DNA of 14,268 nt from Moraxellaceae bacterium (lineage in GTDB: Bacteria; Pseudomonadota; Gammaproteobacteria; Pseudomonadales; UBA3067), in NCBI GenBank assembly GCA_002401525.1, contig NVTH01000016.1, positions 10,236 through 24,503 on the forward strand, given 5' to 3'. A program made the translations under genes and the position numbers. The first letter of the stretch is position 1. Each line of letters begins with the position of its first letter. The notes below the pieces were generated by a model that saw only the letters and a program-made list of their open reading frames with translations, was not told the DNA's origin and ran no database searches. Shown here piece after piece: positions 13,400-14,268 of the stretch.

Positions 13400-14268
13400 T
13401 CCAAGGCTTCTTCTTCCAATGAAGTATTCAAACAGGTGATATTGCCTAAGTTAGCAATGCCTTGGTAAACAGTCAGGTTTGAAGTGTCGACTTTACAATT
13501 AAGGTCGAGGGTTTGGAATACTAGTTCGCGGGTGCCCTTTTTAATTTCCGCTTGAAATAAACCAATGGTGTCGCTGGTGGCGAGTCCTTGGGCGCCGTTG
13601 ATACGGGCGTTTGCAATGGGTTGGCCGTCTGAATTAAAGACTCGTCCGAAGACCACGATGATTTCTTGTATTTCCCAGGTGAGTTGTTCCACATTACCAG
13701 GATAGATGGTGATGGTTTTAATTTCGTCGTTAAAGGAAATAAATCCTGCGCCGGTGGGGCGTAAGCGTATGTTGTAGGTTTGATAAGGCGCAAGGCTTAA
13801 TACTGTTTTAGCGTTGGGGATGGCTTCGCCGCGACGTTGGCCGTTGACGTAAATATCGAATTTAGAGTTTTGGGCGTCGCCGTCAATGTTGATTACCGCG
13901 GCACCGGTGGATTGTTGTTTGCCTCCGAAAGCAAAAAGGTCTTTGGCCGCGATAAGGCTAAAGGCAAGGTTGCCGCCGTATTGCAATACCGTGTCGTTTT
14001 CGGAATGCGATTCTTCGACGGCAAAACGGCTTTGTCCTAAGCGAGAATTGTATTCTACTTCCGCGCCTAAGCTGGATTCTTGCAAATCTTTATTGGCTCG
14101 CAGTGTGCCTTGTAAATCACCTTCATAGAGATCTTTATCGTTCCAGGTGGATTGGCCGTTCAGTGTCACTCCGGTGTCGGAAATGCCTTGGTTTTTTTCG
14201 GAGGCAAGGCGGGCGTTGACGCTGTTGTTCCAATGCTTGTCTGAGTGGCGCAGTGCTATTCCCACTAA
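13378..14268 (-). CDS. CS1-type pilus outer-membrane usher (TcfC/CooC), C-terminal part; 5' end beyond the window
   Basis: C-terminal 296 codons of an outer-membrane usher of the alternate chaperone/usher (CS1, alpha) class, which assembles and exports pilus subunits. The visible part has late beta-barrel strands (alternating polar/hydrophobic, e.g. SRFAVEESHSENDTVLQYGG), then FDIYVNGQRRGEAIP with YNIRLRPTGAGF (plug/E-set-like region), and the CooC C-terminal domain: VVFGRVFNSDGQPIANARI, then a Cys-containing end with C at two positions near NCKVD and NITC. The frame is open to the last base, and the GTG at 14265 lacks support as a start, so the gene continues outside; ushers of this class are over 700 residues. 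In CS1-type operons a tip adhesin gene usually follows the usher; here a terminator and an insertion-sequence relic follow directly. Confidence 0.85.
   Translation of the reverse strand, partial: LVGIALRHSDKHWNNSVNARLASEKNQGISDTGVTLNGQSTWNDKDLYEGDLQGTLRANKDLQESSLGAEVEYNSRLGQSRFAVEESHSENDTVLQYGGNLAFSLIAAKDLFAFGGKQQSTGAAVINIDGDAQNSKFDIYVNGQRRGEAIPNAKTVLSLAPYQTYNIRLRPTGAGFISFNDEIKTITIYPGNVEQLTWEIQEIIVVFGRVFNSDGQPIANARINGAQGLATSDTIGLFQAEIKKGTRELVFQTLDLNCKVDTSNLTVYQGIANLGNITCLNTSLEEEALENAIILK

Overview
The window looks like chromosomal DNA of a free-living, probably aquatic gammaproteobacterium. This is inferred from gene content: an NAD-dependent formate dehydrogenase, a luciferase-like oxidoreductase, a double-hotdog thioesterase, an amidohydrolase, a CS1-type pilus usher and REP-like GTCATTCCCGC repeats. 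The genus cannot be fixed by eye. Both ends cut through genes: a formate dehydrogenase NADH-binding subunit on the left and an outer-membrane usher on the right.

Layout. (1) About 3-4092, plus strand: the last two genes of a soluble formate dehydrogenase operon. The flavin/NADH subunit is followed by a 907-residue molybdenum catalytic subunit with a cysteine active site. (2) 4093-5300: a DUF924 gene set between two intergenic regions. Each region carries an inverted pair of a REP-like hairpin flanked by degenerate 17-20 bp tandem iterations. (3) 5301-7290, minus strand: a thioesterase gene followed by an LLM-class flavin/F420 oxidoreductase gene. (4) 7291-7906: a 616-base divergent spacer with a five-copy 12-bp tandem repeat. 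(5) 7907-9028: an amidohydrolase, followed by a long hairpin repeat. (6) 9280-12312, plus strand: a compact run of three genes encoding a divergent beta-decarboxylating dehydrogenase (isocitrate/isopropylmalate family), a DapD-like acyltransferase and an EamA/DMT transporter. (7) 12510-12999, minus strand: a BrnT/BrnA toxin-antitoxin pair with a 23-bp palindrome over its start. (8) 13021-14268: a remnant of an ISAs1-family transposase, then the C-terminal part of a TcfC/CooC usher whose stop codon lies inside its own terminator hairpin.

How the genes work together. The formate dehydrogenase oxidises formate and passes electrons through a chain of iron-sulfur clusters to FMN and NAD+. The thioesterase, LLM oxidoreductase and amidohydrolase would fit acyl-CoA or aromatic/alicyclic catabolism, but no substrate can be read from sequence. 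The most intriguing unit is the dehydrogenase/DapD-like/EamA trio. It has the logic of a small pathway that makes a 2-oxo acid, acylates an amine and exports the product. The dehydrogenase has lost the family's N-terminal GDGIGPE signature but keeps its catalytic residues, which suggests an altered substrate. The trio is the best candidate here for an undescribed function, and this remains inference.
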